Below are positions 24,412 through 33,468 of a stretch of DNA of 64,000 nt, piece after piece; the first letter of the stretch is position 1, and every line of letters starts with the position of its first letter. Location: assembly GCA_016235665.1 (NCBI GenBank), contig JACRJI010000016.1:310001-374000 (forward strand), written 5' to 3'. Under the pieces are notes generated by a model, which did not search any database, was not told the DNA's origin, and saw nothing but the letters and a program-made list of their open reading frames with translations. The position numbers were made by a program, and so were the translations under genes. The stretch comes from a candidate division TA06 bacterium (GTDB taxonomy: Bacteria > Edwardsbacteria > AC1 > EtOH8).

Positions 24412-25050
24412 ATGAAACCGATTACTGTTCTGGTAGCCGACGATGAGATCAACATTGCCAGAATCATCGAATATGAGTTGAAGAAGGAAGGCTATCAGGT
24501 GTTGAAGGCCCACAACGGCCAGGATGCCCTGGAGGCCGTCCGCCAGCACCGCCCCCAGCTTATTCTGACCGATGTCATGATGCCCATCATGGACGGCTAT
24601 GAATTCTGCCGTCAGGTGAAAGGAGATCCCGAGCTCAAGCAGATACCATTTATCTTCCTGACTGCCAAGACCGACGAGGATAGCCGGATTTACGGTTATT
24701 CCATAGGGGCCACCAAGTATCTGACCAAGCCGGTCAACAAAACCGACCTGCTGAAAGCGATCAATCTAAGGCTGAAGCAAGCCGAGCAGGCCAAAAAGCT
24801 TTTTTCCCAGAAAGCCAAGAAATTCGAAAACCAGCTGTCGGTGGTCTCCATCTTCAGCCTGTTGGACATGTACTCCATCGGAGGCTGGACCGGTGTCATT
24901 GAACTGAATTCGCCTCAAGGATGCAGCGGGAAGATCGAGATCAAAGACGGCGAACTCAAACATTGCACTATCAACGGCCGGGATGACCAGGATGCCTGGA
25001 TTCAGGCCCTGAATTGCAAGGAAGGCACCTTTGTGGCCGTGCACGAGTGA
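24412..25050 (+). CDS. Response regulator: receiver domain plus DUF4388/PATAN-like output
   Basis: A 212-residue cytoplasmic regulator. Residues 1-120 are a CheY-type receiver: acidic pair ADDE, phospho-acceptor Asp in ILTDVMMPIMDGYEF, Thr in FLTAKT and Lys in YLTKPVN. A short helix (LRLKQAEQAKKLFSQKAKKF) leads to a small C-terminal domain (SVVSIFSLLDMYSIGGWTGV, KIEIKDGELKHCTINGRDDQ) that matches the DUF4388/PATAN pattern. No DNA-binding domain is present, so it probably acts by protein contact, possibly in the same kind of pathway as the 6.8-9.2 kb cluster. No sensor kinase is adjacent. AAGG lies about 10 nt before the ATG. Confidence 0.87.
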   Translation: MKPITVLVADDEINIARIIEYELKKEGYQVLKAHNGQDALEAVRQHRPQLILTDVMMPIMDGYEFCRQVKGDPELKQIPFIFLTAKTDEDSRIYGYSIGATKYLTKPVNKTDLLKAINLRLKQAEQAKKLFSQKAKKFENQLSVVSIFSLLDMYSIGGWTGVIELNSPQGCSGKIEIKDGELKHCTINGRDDQDAWIQALNCKEGTFVAVHE

Positions 25051-25106
25051 GGCCCGCCCATCATCGTCATTTTTTGTTTTTCATTTTTTATTTTTTTTGA
25101 TCTTCG

Positions 25107-26459
25107 ATGTCCCAGCAAGAAACCATAACCGCCATCTCCACCGCCAGCGGCCCGGCCGCCTTGAGCATGGTCCGGATCTCCGGGCCCAGGTCGCTGGAGA
25201 TCGCTGATGCCATCTTTAAAGGCAAATTGCTCCCCAGTCAAATGCCCTCACATACCCTGCATCTGGGAAAGATCTCCGGAGATCAATACTTGTCCGCCGA
25301 TCAGGTCATGCTGGCCGTAATGAAGGCTCCCCATTCATTCACCGGCCAGGACATGGTGGAGATCACCTGCCACGGCGGCGCGGCCGCTCCCCAGGCCGTA
25401 TTGCAGGCCTGCCTGGAGGCCGGGGCCCGCCAGGCCCAGCCCGGGGAGTTCACCCTTAGGGCTTACTTGAACGGCAGGCTGGACCTGGCCCAGGCCGAGG
25501 CGGTCTGCGACATAATCAACGCCAGGACCCAGACCGCGGCCCAGGCCGCGCTGGAACGCTTGGAGGGCGGCCTTTCCCGCAAGGTAAGCGATATCAGGGA
25601 AAAACTTGTCTCCCTGCTGGTCCTGCTGGAAGCCTGGGTGGATTTTCCCGAAGAGGACATTCCTGCCGCCGAATTCAAACAGATAAAAGACGACATAGAC
25701 CAAGCCTTGAAAAAGACCCAGCGCCTGCTGGACGACAGCCGGGCCTCGCTGATACTGAAGGACGGCGCCCGGGTGGTGATCGCCGGCCGGCCCAACGCCG
25801 GAAAGTCCAGCCTGTTCAATATGCTGCTGAAGGAAGAGCGGGCCATAGTCACCCCCTCGCCCGGCACCACCCGCGACGTGCTGGAGGGCTGGATAGAGAT
25901 CGGGGGCATACCGCTGAGGCTGTTCGACACCGCCGGCCTGCGGGAGACCAGCGACGCCATAGAGCTGATAGGGGTGGAACGGGCCAAAGGCAAGATGGAA
26001 CAGGCCGACCTGGTGCTGCTGGTGCTGGACGCCGGATGCGCCTTGACTTCCGAGGATAAAAGGCTTTTGGAGCTGACCTCCGGGTTCAACCGGATCGTGC
26101 TGGCCAACAAATGCGACCTGCCGGTAAAGCTTGAAATAGAAAATAACTGGCTGAGGATATCCTCCATCACCGAGGACGGCCTTAAGGAACTTGAGAAAAC
26201 CATTGTGAACACCCTGACCGGCGGCCATAACTGGGAAGCCGGGGCGGCCGGGGCCTCCAACAACCGGCAGATGGAGGCTTTGAAGCAAGCCGCCCAATTC
26301 CTGAACAATGCCAGCGATGGTTTGGAGAAAAAAGCCTCCTGGGAATTTTTGGCCCAGGACATCAAGGAAGCCGTCAACAGCCTGGGACAGATAACCGGGC
26401 AGACCATCGGCGACGAGGTGCTGAATAGGATCTTCGAACAATTCTGTATCGGAAAGTAA
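25107..26459 (+). CDS. mnmE: tRNA modification GTPase MnmE
   Basis: A 450-residue K+-dependent GTPase that, with MnmG, modifies the wobble uridine (cmnm5U) of certain tRNAs. N-terminal tetrahydrofolate-binding domain (1-118, with AVMKAPHSFTGQDMVEITCH), helical domain, inserted G domain (G1 AGRPNAGKSS, G2 GTTRD, G3 DTAGL, G4 ANKCD) and the invariant C-terminal FCIGK. No mnmG follows, in contrast to the usual oriC-proximal order. No ribosome site is visible. Confidence 0.95.
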   Translation: MSQQETITAISTASGPAALSMVRISGPRSLEIADAIFKGKLLPSQMPSHTLHLGKISGDQYLSADQVMLAVMKAPHSFTGQDMVEITCHGGAAAPQAVLQACLEAGARQAQPGEFTLRAYLNGRLDLAQAEAVCDIINARTQTAAQAALERLEGGLSRKVSDIREKLVSLLVLLEAWVDFPEEDIPAAEFKQIKDDIDQALKKTQRLLDDSRASLILKDGARVVIAGRPNAGKSSLFNMLLKEERAIVTPSPGTTRDVLEGWIEIGGIPLRLFDTAGLRETSDAIELIGVERAKGKMEQADLVLLVLDAGCALTSEDKRLLELTSGFNRIVLANKCDLPVKLEIENNWLRISSITEDGLKELEKTIVNTLTGGHNWEAGAAGASNNRQMEALKQAAQFLNNASDGLEKKASWEFLAQDIKEAVNSLGQITGQTIGDEVLNRIFEQFCIGK

Positions 26460-26621
26460 TCGGGATTTACCATCCGCAGATTTTATAGATTAACACAGAT
26501 TACTAAATTATATATTACAAATAAAACCCGTTAATCATGTTAATCCGCTTACGCTTCAATGCCGGACTTCTTCAAGCGCCAAAGCTTCAGCGGAGGAGCT
26601 CCTGTCTGCCCCGAAAAGTAT

Positions 26622-27443
26622 ATGAGCAATAAGTATCTTGATACTAACAAAGCCCTGTGGGAGGAGCTGACCGAGATCAATGTCGGCTCGGCCATGTACG
26701 ACCTGGAAGGCTTCAAGCAAGGCGCCGAGACCCTGGATCCGATAGAGATTGAGGAACTGGGCGACGTAAAAGGCAAATCCATCCTTCATCTGCAGTGCCA
26801 GTTCGGGCAGGACGCCATTTCCCTGGCCCGCAAGGGGGCGGTCGTGACCGGCGTGGATTTTTCGGAGAAGGCCGTCGCCCTGGCCAAGGGCTTGAGCACC
26901 GAGCTGAAGGTGCCGGCCGAGTTCGTCTGCTGTAACATATACGACCTGCCGCAGCACTTGGACAAAAGGTTCGACATCGTCTTCACCTCCGGCGGGGTGC
27001 TGTGCTGGCTGCCGGACCTGACAAAGTGGGCACAATTGATCAACCAATATCTCAAACCCGGCGGTTTCTTTTACATCCGCGAGTTCCACCCCGTGGCCAC
27101 GGTATTCAGCAACGACTCCGAGGATAAAGAGCTCAAGGCCCGGTATTCTTACTTTCACCAGGACCAGCCCCAAAAGTGGGATGACGGCTATGCCTACGCC
27201 GACCACAGCAAGAGAACAACGAATCCTTCTTATGAGTGGCAGCATTCATTGGCAGACGTAGTGAGTTCTTTGACATCCCAAGGAATCAGGATCGAGTTCC
27301 TGCACGAGTTCCCCTATTGCAGCTACGACTGCTTTCCGTTTCTGGAAAAAGGAAAGGACGGGCGCTGGCGGTTCCCCGGCGGAAAAGACCTGATACCGCT
27401 GATGTTCTCGTTGAAAGCAGTAAAGCCAAAAGATGTCAATTGA
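26622..27443 (+). CDS. Class I SAM-dependent methyltransferase
   Basis: About 273 residues. The SAM-binding motif I is ILHLQCQFGQDAISLARKGA, with VTGVDFSEKAVALAKGL as motif II and the post-core YDLPQHLDKRFDIVFTSGGV. Substrate is unknown. Start taken at MSNKYLDTNKALWEEL because relatives begin in this manner; the frame is open 21 codons further upstream to 26559. It overlaps the next gene by 11 nt, suggesting one transcript. Preceded by a repeat-like intergenic stretch (CAGATTNNNNAGATTAACACAGATT). Confidence 0.85.
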   Translation: MSNKYLDTNKALWEELTEINVGSAMYDLEGFKQGAETLDPIEIEELGDVKGKSILHLQCQFGQDAISLARKGAVVTGVDFSEKAVALAKGLSTELKVPAEFVCCNIYDLPQHLDKRFDIVFTSGGVLCWLPDLTKWAQLINQYLKPGGFFYIREFHPVATVFSNDSEDKELKARYSYFHQDQPQKWDDGYAYADHSKRTTNPSYEWQHSLADVVSSLTSQGIRIEFLHEFPYCSYDCFPFLEKGKDGRWRFPGGKDLIPLMFSLKAVKPKDVN

Positions 27444-27996
27444 ACAAACCATGACCATTATACCAACATTAACCACCGAGCGCCTGGTCCTCCGCCCCTT
27501 CACTTTGGCCGACGCCCCCGTGGTCCAAAAGCTGGCCGGCAGCTTCGAGATCGCCGACACCACCCTGAACCTGCCCCACCCCTACCCCGACGGGGCGGCG
27601 GAATCCTGGATAGGCACCCACCAGAAGACCTGGGAGCTGGGCTCGGGCCTGACCCTGGCCATCACCCTGAAGGACCCGGGACAGTTGATCGGGGCCATCG
27701 GCCTGACCATCAGCAAGGACCACCACCGGGCCGAGATGGGTTACTGGGTGGCCGTGCCTTATTGGAAAAAGGGATACTGCACCGAGGCCGCCCGGGCCCT
27801 GCTGGATTACGGGTTCACCGGACTGAAGCTCAATAAGATCTACGCCACCCACCTTACCCGCAACCCGGCCTCGGGAAAAGTGATGCAAAAGATCGGAATG
27901 AAGTACGAAGGCTGTCTGCGCCAGCACGTCAAGAAGTGGGACAAGTTCGAGGACCTGGCCTATTACGGAACACTACGAAGTGAGTACGAAATTTAA
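27433..27996 (+). CDS. GNAT-family N-acetyltransferase (RimJ/RimL-like)
   Basis: A 187-residue acetyl-CoA-dependent acetyltransferase of the RimJ/RimL type. Seen: LTTERLVLRPFTLADAPVVQ, IGAIGLTISKDHHRAEMGYW, acetyl-CoA loop WKKGYCTEAARALLDYGFTG and NPASGKVMQKIGMKYEG. The substrate (ribosomal protein or small molecule) cannot be told. Starts within the end of the methyltransferase gene (11-nt overlap). Confidence 0.88.
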   Translation: MSIEQTMTIIPTLTTERLVLRPFTLADAPVVQKLAGSFEIADTTLNLPHPYPDGAAESWIGTHQKTWELGSGLTLAITLKDPGQLIGAIGLTISKDHHRAEMGYWVAVPYWKKGYCTEAARALLDYGFTGLKLNKIYATHLTRNPASGKVMQKIGMKYEGCLRQHVKKWDKFEDLAYYGTLRSEYEI

Positions 27997-28106
27997 CCAT
28001 AGAAAGTAAAAAATAAATCGTTATAACGTTACTACGTATTAACGTTAAACGTAAAAGATAAACTGTGAGTACGGCAGATAGCAGAAATAATGAAAGGTCC
28101 TTGTCT

Positions 28107-28508
28107 ATGCCCAAAAACAAATTCGGCCTGACCCTTTTGGGCCGCAAGGTGCTCAAGCCCTCGGGAAAGTTGGAAGCCTTCCCCAACCGGAACCGCGGGC
28201 GCGATTACCGGGTGATCCTGGAGACCGAAGAATTCACCTCCCTCTGCCCCATCACCGGGCAGCCGGACTTCGGCGCCATCACCGTCAGCTACATCCCGGA
28301 CCGGCTGGTGGTGGAATCCAAATCGCTCAAACTTTACCTGTGGACCTACCGCAACAAGGGCGTATTCCACGAGACGGTGGTCAACCAGATCCTGGACGAC
28401 CTGGTGAAGGCCGTCCAGCCCCGTCAAATGCTGGTGACGGGAAATTTCAGAGTGCGGGGCGGCATAGCCATAACCGTGGCGGCCGAATACCCAGGAAAAA
28501 ACAATTAA
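28107..28508 (+). CDS. queF: NADPH-dependent preQ0 reductase QueF
   Basis: A 133-residue type I (unimodular) QueF that reduces 7-cyano-7-deazaguanine (preQ0) to preQ1. The catalytic Cys and Asp are in LCPITGQPDFGAI; the family motif ESKSLKLYLWTYRNKGVFHE is intact. The ATG of MPKNKFGLTL has GAAAGG about 10 nt upstream; a GTG at 28065 without ribosome site is the alternative. First gene of a queuosine-precursor operon running to queE. Confidence 0.93.
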   Translation: MPKNKFGLTLLGRKVLKPSGKLEAFPNRNRGRDYRVILETEEFTSLCPITGQPDFGAITVSYIPDRLVVESKSLKLYLWTYRNKGVFHETVVNQILDDLVKAVQPRQMLVTGNFRVRGGIAITVAAEYPGKNN

Positions 28509-28572
28509 CCATTAGCAATCAACCACGGACTGGTCATTGATCATTGTTCATCGTTGATTGGAGAGAGAGATT

Positions 28573-30222
28573 ATGCCATTACGCAAACTTTTAAGCCTTT
28601 TCAAACGCAAGAAGAAGACCCCGGCCCAGCCGGTTCAACACCATGCTGCGGCCCCGGCCAGACACCAGGCCGAACCCCACCGGAAACCGGTGGCAACTGC
28701 GGCTCATGCCCCGGTCAGGACCCAGAATCATCAAACCGCCCGCCCGGCCCGGCCCCAGGGAGCCCCGGCTCAGGGACAAAGGCCACAGCCGCACCAGCCT
28801 AACAGGCCGCCCCAAGCGCAACGGCCTGCCTCCAAACCCGGAGGGCCTTTGGGACAGCCGGGACGGCAGCATCCCCAGCACCAGTCAGCCAGGCCCATGA
28901 CCCAGCAAACACCTCGGACGGTCCAGCATTTTCCGGTCCGCCCCCAACATGTCCCCCCAGTCCAAACACCGCTGCCCCGGGCCCCCAAGGCCGTTTCCAC
29001 CGAACCCACCCTGCGCTTCGACCAGCTGGGACTGAACCCAAACCTGCTGGAAGCATTGAAGACAGAGGGATACACCGAACCCACTCCCATTCAGCAGCAG
29101 GCCATCCCGGTGGCCCTGGCCGGCAAGGACATTTTGGGCTGCGCCCAGACCGGAACCGGCAAGACCGCGGCCTTTGCCCTGCCGATACTGCAGCGGCTGG
29201 ACCGGCCGGAGATCACCAGGGAACAGTACCGGACAATAAGAGCATTGATCGTCACCCCCACCCGGGAGCTGGCGGCCCAGGTGGGACAGAGCTTCGCGGC
29301 CTACGGCCGGAACATCAACCTACGCTCGGCCGTGGTCTACGGCGGCGTTTACCAGGGCACCCAGGCCAAGGCCATGCGGGGCGGAGTGGATATTTTGGTG
29401 GCCACCCCCGGGCGGCTGCTGGACCTGATGGACCAGAAAATGGTACTGCTTCATAAAGTGGAGATCCTGGTGCTGGACGAGGCCGACCGGATGCTGGACA
29501 TGGGCTTCATCAATGACATCAAAAAGATAGTGGCCAAGGTCCCCAGCCGTCGCCAGACCCTGTTCTTCTCTGCCACAATGCCCCCCGAGATCCGAACGCT
29601 GGCCGGGGGCATTTTGGACCAGCCGGTCTCCATCTCCATCATGGCTGAATATGCTGCCGCCGATACGGTGGAGCAATCGGTCTATTTTGTGGAAAAGGAC
29701 GACAAGCCAGATTTGCTGCGCCACCTGCTTTCCCAGAAAGGCATGGAGCGGACCCTGGTCTTTACCCGCACCAAGGTTCGGGCCGACCGCCTGTCCCGGC
29801 GACTGACCACCTGGGGCATCCCGGCCCAGGCCATCCACGGCGACAAATCCCAGAACACCAGGGAACGTGTGCTGCATGGCTTCAAGACCGGCGCCATCAG
29901 AGTGCTGGTGGCCTCGGACGTGGTCTCCCGGGGAATCGACATCGACAACATCTCCCACGTGGTGAACTTTGACATACCGCACGAAGCGGAAGCCTATGTT
30001 CACCGCATCGGCCGCACCGGACGGGCCGGCGCCTTGGGAACAGCCGTCTCCTTCTGCGACAGCGAGGAGCGCCAGGACCTGGCCCAGGTGGAACGTCTGC
30101 TGGGCCGCTCGATCCCGGTGGCCGCCGACCACCCCTATAAATCAACCGTTCCGGCCCGGACCCACAGCGCGCCGGCCCGGCAGAGCCGCGGTTCCGGATC
30201 AAAGCCCTACCGCCGCCGTTAG
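28573..30222 (+). CDS. DEAD-box ATP-dependent RNA helicase (RhlE-like) with long Pro/Gln-rich N-tail
   Basis: A 549-residue RNA helicase. After a basic start ([14 protein letters not shown]) come about 140 low-complexity residues rich in Pro, Gln, Ala and Arg, then the core: Q motif, [40 protein letters not shown] and [10 protein letters not shown]. The long tail is N-terminal, which is unusual since RhlE/CsdA proteins usually carry theirs at the C-terminus. GGAGAG stands about 8 nt before the ATG; a TTG five codons upstream is the alternative. It sits inside the que operon between queF and queD; a link to tRNA or rRNA handling is possible but unproven. Confidence 0.92.
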   Translation: MPLRKLLSLFKRKKKTPAQPVQHHAAAPARHQAEPHRKPVATAAHAPVRTQNHQTARPARPQGAPAQGQRPQPHQPNRPPQAQRPASKPGGPLGQPGRQHPQHQSARPMTQQTPRTVQHFPVRPQHVPPVQTPLPRAPKAVSTEPTLRFDQLGLNPNLLEALKTEGYTEPTPIQQQAIPVALAGKDILGCAQTGTGKTAAFALPILQRLDRPEITREQYRTIRALIVTPTRELAAQVGQSFAAYGRNINLRSAVVYGGVYQGTQAKAMRGGVDILVATPGRLLDLMDQKMVLLHKVEILVLDEADRMLDMGFINDIKKIVAKVPSRRQTLFFSATMPPEIRTLAGGILDQPVSISIMAEYAAADTVEQSVYFVEKDDKPDLLRHLLSQKGMERTLVFTRTKVRADRLSRRLTTWGIPAQAIHGDKSQNTRERVLHGFKTGAIRVLVASDVVSRGIDIDNISHVVNFDIPHEAEAYVHRIGRTGRAGALGTAVSFCDSEERQDLAQVERLLGRSIPVAADHPYKSTVPARTHSAPARQSRGSGSKPYRRR

Positions 30223-30243
30223 TATTTTGTTAAAGGAGATATC

Positions 30244-30615
30244 ATGTATTACGTTTCGGTTTACAAAAATTTCTCGGCCGCCCACCACTTACGGGACTAT
30301 GCCGGGAAATGCGAGAAGGTCCACGGCCACAATTATCAGGTGGAGGTGGAGCTAAAGGCCAAGGCGCTTAACAAAACCGGGATGGTGGCCGATTTCAACG
30401 ATATCCGTGAAGCCCTGCTGAACCTGCTGACACGGTTTGACCACCAGGACCTGAACGAGGTCAAGCCCTTCGACAAGATCAACCCCACCGCCGAGAACAT
30501 CGCCCGGGTGGTGTTTGAGGAGATGGCTATGAAGTTCAATTCGCCCAAGGTCAAGATCAACAAGGTCTCCGTTTGGGAGACCGAGCATGCCAAGGCCACC
30601 TATGGCCCGTTCTAA
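30244..30615 (+). CDS. queD: 6-carboxy-5,6,7,8-tetrahydropterin synthase QueD
   Basis: A 123-residue enzyme that makes 6-carboxytetrahydropterin from dihydroneopterin triphosphate, the first dedicated step after GTP cyclohydrolase. Zinc ligands: a His at 14/15 and His27, His29 in CEKVHGHNY; catalytic Cys23. Classic AAAGGAGATATC site before the ATG. Overlaps queC by 14 nt. Confidence 0.93.
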   Translation: MYYVSVYKNFSAAHHLRDYAGKCEKVHGHNYQVEVELKAKALNKTGMVADFNDIREALLNLLTRFDHQDLNEVKPFDKINPTAENIARVVFEEMAMKFNSPKVKINKVSVWETEHAKATYGPF

Positions 30616-31276
30616 AAAGGCCGTGGTGCTTCTTTCCGGCGGGCTGGATTCTGCCACCGTGCTTTACTGGGCCCTGGCCCAGGGCTGGCAGCTTAAGGCC
30701 CTGATCTTCGACTACGGACAAAGGCACGGCCGGGAGATAGCTTCGGCCAGGGCATTATGCAAAAAGACCGGGGTGGCGTATGACGTCATCCCGGTAAAAC
30801 TACCCTGGCGGGGCAGCAGCCTGCTGGACAAGGCCTCCGCTCTTCCCAGCGCCAAAAGCGCCAGGGATATCGGCGCGCAGATACCGTCCACTTATGTGCC
30901 GGGCCGCAACACCCTGTTCCTCAGCTACGGGCTGTCCAGTGCCGAGGCCATCGGCGCCGAAGCGGTGATGATCGGGGCCAACGCCCTGGACTATTCGGGC
31001 TATCCCGACTGCCGGCCGGATTTCATATCTGCCATGTCAAAAGTTTATAAACTGGGAACCAAGGCCGGACGCCAGGGAAAACCTATCAAAATCATTGCCC
31101 CATTGTTAAAACTGTCCAAATCCCAGATCGTAAAATTGGGGATCCGGTTGGGAGTGCCCCATCAGATGACCTGGTCCTGCTACCGGGGGGGGAAGAAACC
31201 CTGCGGCACCTGTGATTCCTGCCTTTTGCGGGCCAAGGGATTCAAGGAAGCGGGAAAACCGGACCCTACGATATAA
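30602..31276 (+). CDS. queC: 7-cyano-7-deazaguanine synthase QueC
   Basis: A 224-residue ATP-dependent ligase converting 7-carboxy-7-deazaguanine and ammonia to preQ0. PP-loop VVLLSGGLDSATVL at residues 8-21 and the zinc-binding Cys cluster (SCYRGGKKPCGTCDSCLLR) near the C-terminus are complete. Start chosen at ATG 30602 because AAGG stands 7 nt upstream. It overlaps queD, so translation is coupled. Confidence 0.94.
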   Translation: MARSKKAVVLLSGGLDSATVLYWALAQGWQLKALIFDYGQRHGREIASARALCKKTGVAYDVIPVKLPWRGSSLLDKASALPSAKSARDIGAQIPSTYVPGRNTLFLSYGLSSAEAIGAEAVMIGANALDYSGYPDCRPDFISAMSKVYKLGTKAGRQGKPIKIIAPLLKLSKSQIVKLGIRLGVPHQMTWSCYRGGKKPCGTCDSCLLRAKGFKEAGKPDPTI

Positions 31277-31287
31277 GAGGTCCCGAT

Positions 31288-31926
31288 ATGCGTCATTTTC
31301 TCACTATTTTAATGATAACCATTTCCCAGCTATCAGCAGTTGCTCAAGACTCCGTGCTCAGCGAGGTTCAGAAGCAACTTGACCGGCAGAAGGAGCTCAA
31401 GAAGAACCTGGTTTACAGCTTCACCACCCTCAGCTATGTCCACAAACTCGACAAACAGGGGCTGGTAGAGAAGACCGACACTGTTGAGACCTGGCAGAAG
31501 TTTTTGGGGGACTCCCTGCTGGACCGTCAAATAGTACACACCAGCGACAAGAAGCAGAAAAAACGGGAAGACGGCAGGGGTCGCAGCCAAAGCATGGAAC
31601 TTCCCAAGCTGAACGACCCCAAATACGAGTTCCTGGTAGACCGGTCCGGAGCCAGCATATCATTCAAGCCCAAAAACCCCAAAGGCGGAGACCTGGCCGG
31701 GACCATAACCTACGACCCCCAGGACCTGTCGCTGGAAAAGATGGACATCACCATGCCCAAGCTGAGCTGGCCGGTGAACGAGTTTTCCATGAAGGCCGAG
31801 TTCATCATGGTGGAGGAGGTTTTATTCCCCTCCAAGCTGTGGATGCAGGCCGGCTGGAATGCCCTGATCAGCAAGGGACGGATCCGGGTGGAGAGCAGCA
31901 ATTCAGATTACAAGATATATAAATGA
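31288..31926 (+). CDS. Exported protein inside the queuosine operon, unknown
   Basis: A 212-residue protein with a signal peptide (MRHFLTILMITISQLSAVAQ). The mature part has a charged helical start (SEVQKQLDRQKELKKNLVYS) and beta-rich segments; the shape, with a predicted lipocalin- or outer-membrane-like beta part (LDRQIVHTSDKKQKKREDGR ... ISFKPKNPKGGDLAGTITYD), matches no family I know. It starts 11 nt after queC with a GAGG site and overlaps the queE start by 4 nt, so it is truly embedded in the operon. A role in queuosine synthesis is unlikely because it is exported; see findings. Confidence 0.72.
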   Translation: MRHFLTILMITISQLSAVAQDSVLSEVQKQLDRQKELKKNLVYSFTTLSYVHKLDKQGLVEKTDTVETWQKFLGDSLLDRQIVHTSDKKQKKREDGRGRSQSMELPKLNDPKYEFLVDRSGASISFKPKNPKGGDLAGTITYDPQDLSLEKMDITMPKLSWPVNEFSMKAEFIMVEEVLFPSKLWMQAGWNALISKGRIRVESSNSDYKIYK

Positions 31927-32603
31927 CCGTGAACGCCAGGATCATCGAAATATTCCACTCCCTGCAGGGCGAAGGCATGTACCTGGGCGAACCCACCACC
32001 TTTGTCCGCTTTGCCGGGTGCAACCTGGACTGCAGTTACTGCGACACTCCGCTGGCCAAAGCCGGGGACAAGGTGACCGAGATGGATATCCCGGAAGCAT
32101 TGGACAAGATCCAGGCCATTACAAATCCTGACGCTTTCGTTTCCTTCACCGGGGGCGAGCCCCTGCTGCAGGCTGGCTTAATCGCGGCTCTGATCCCGGG
32201 GTTGAAAGAACGCGGTTACCGGTTATACCTTGAGACCAATGGCACATTGTTCAAAGAACTGGCAGCCATCATCTCCAGTCTGGACGTGGTGGCCATGGAT
32301 ATCAAACCGCCATCGGCCTGCGGAAAGGACATCTGGAGTACGCAGCAACGGTTCTTGGAGACCGCCCGGGACAGGGTTTTCGTCAAGATGGTGATATGCG
32401 ACAAGACCACCGCAGAAGAAGTTGATCGGGCCGCCCGCATCATCGCGGTTGTTGACCGTAAAATAGTTTTGATCCTCCAGCCGGCCGAAGGGTCAAGCGC
32501 CCCCGAAATGCAGACGGTCCGGAGATATCAGGCCCTGGCCGGAGAGCATTTGGACCATGTCAGCATCATCCGGCAGATGCACAAGGTATGGAACATTCGC
32601 TAA
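31923..32603 (+). CDS. queE: 7-carboxy-7-deazaguanine synthase QueE (radical SAM)
   Basis: A 226-residue radical SAM enzyme that rearranges 6-carboxytetrahydropterin to 7-carboxy-7-deazaguanine. The cluster-binding cysteines C33, C37 and C40 (GCNLDCSYCDT) show the short CX3CX2C spacing; FTGGEPLLQ is the SAM-contacting motif. It starts in an ATGA overlap with the preceding exported-protein gene. Confidence 0.94.
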   Translation: MTVNARIIEIFHSLQGEGMYLGEPTTFVRFAGCNLDCSYCDTPLAKAGDKVTEMDIPEALDKIQAITNPDAFVSFTGGEPLLQAGLIAALIPGLKERGYRLYLETNGTLFKELAAIISSLDVVAMDIKPPSACGKDIWSTQQRFLETARDRVFVKMVICDKTTAEEVDRAARIIAVVDRKIVLILQPAEGSSAPEMQTVRRYQALAGEHLDHVSIIRQMHKVWNIR

Positions 32604-32631
32604 TAATCTTGAAACAATCATTAAATTGAAA

Positions 32632-33402
32632 ATGTTCGACAAAGAATTTAAAACTGCGGTCTCCGCCGCTAATAAAGCCGGGCACCTTCTCAAGGCCATG
32701 TCCCAGGGCAACCTGAAGGTGGAATACAAGGGCGAGATCGACCTGGTGACCCAGGCTGACCGGGCAGCCGAAGCCCTGGTAGTTAAAATGCTTCGCCGGA
32801 ATTTCCCCGGCGACGATATTCTGACCGAAGAAACAACCCGGGACCGCACCATGTCTGACCGGCGCTGGATCATAGACCCCCTGGACGGCACCACCAACTA
32901 CGCCCACCGCTTCCCCTTCTGGTGCGTATCCATCGCTTTTGAATTTAAGGGACAAGTTGTGCTGGGCGCCATATACAATCCGAATCTGAACGAACTGTTC
33001 ACCGCCCGGAAAGGCCTGGGCGCCTGGATGAACGGAAATAAGATCCAGGTGTCGCAGCAGAAATCTTTAAAGAAAAGCCTCCTGGCGACCGGGTTCCCGT
33101 ATGATGTCCATTATTCCAAGCAGGACAATCTGGATAATTTCCGAAAGTTCATCAAGCGGGCCCAGGCGGTGCGCCGCCCCGGCTCGGCGGCTTTGGACCT
33201 GGCCTATGTGGCCTGCGGCCGGTTCGACGGGTTCTGGGAGATGAAGCTGAAGACCTGGGACATGGCGGCCGCTTCTTTGATGGTGACCGAAGCCGGGGGA
33301 AAGCTGAGCGGTTTCAAGGGACAGAAGTTCAGCATCTATGTGCCGGAATGTTTGGCCTCCAATGGAAGGATTCACCAACAAATGACCGATGTTCTAAAAT
33401 AG
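32632..33402 (+). CDS. Inositol-monophosphatase family phosphatase (SuhB-like)
   Basis: A 256-residue Mg/Li-sensitive phosphatase family member. Metal site motifs: DLVTQADRAAE, LTEETT, IDPLDGTTNYAHRFPF and KTWDMAAASLMVTEAGGKLS. Substrate could be inositol-1-phosphate, another sugar phosphate or PAP; not decidable here. Start at ATG 32632 (MFDKEFKTAV); an upstream frame extension into queE is ignored. Separated by a strong two-way terminator from the convergent HD-GYP gene. Confidence 0.9.
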   Translation: MFDKEFKTAVSAANKAGHLLKAMSQGNLKVEYKGEIDLVTQADRAAEALVVKMLRRNFPGDDILTEETTRDRTMSDRRWIIDPLDGTTNYAHRFPFWCVSIAFEFKGQVVLGAIYNPNLNELFTARKGLGAWMNGNKIQVSQQKSLKKSLLATGFPYDVHYSKQDNLDNFRKFIKRAQAVRRPGSAALDLAYVACGRFDGFWEMKLKTWDMAAASLMVTEAGGKLSGFKGQKFSIYVPECLASNGRIHQQMTDVLK

Positions 33403-33414
33403 GTTTTATGGCAT

Positions 33415-33459
33415 AATAACAAACGAGCTGGAAGCACTGCTTCCAGCTCGTTTGTTATT
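33415..33459. terminator. Perfect 20-bp bidirectional terminator
   Basis: Arms 33415-33434 and 33440-33459 pair perfectly over 20 bp (core AACGAGCTGGAAG) with a 5-nt loop; flanking A/T runs suit both directions. It lies between the convergent phosphatase and HD-GYP genes. Confidence 0.88.
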
Positions 33460-33468
33460 GTTTGTGAT

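Noticed and set aside
25335-26441. Long minus-strand frames opposite mnmE (also 25463-26473)
   Set aside because: Shadows of a GC-rich real gene; composition and lack of any family motif argue against coding.
28010-28064. preQ1 riboswitch before queF
   Set aside because: The spacer shows AACGTT-type repeats but not the conserved preQ1 loop or A-rich tail.
28643-28900. Extra frames inside the helicase N-terminal tail
   Set aside because: Low-complexity DNA gives long open frames on both strands; only the helicase frame has domains and a ribosome site.
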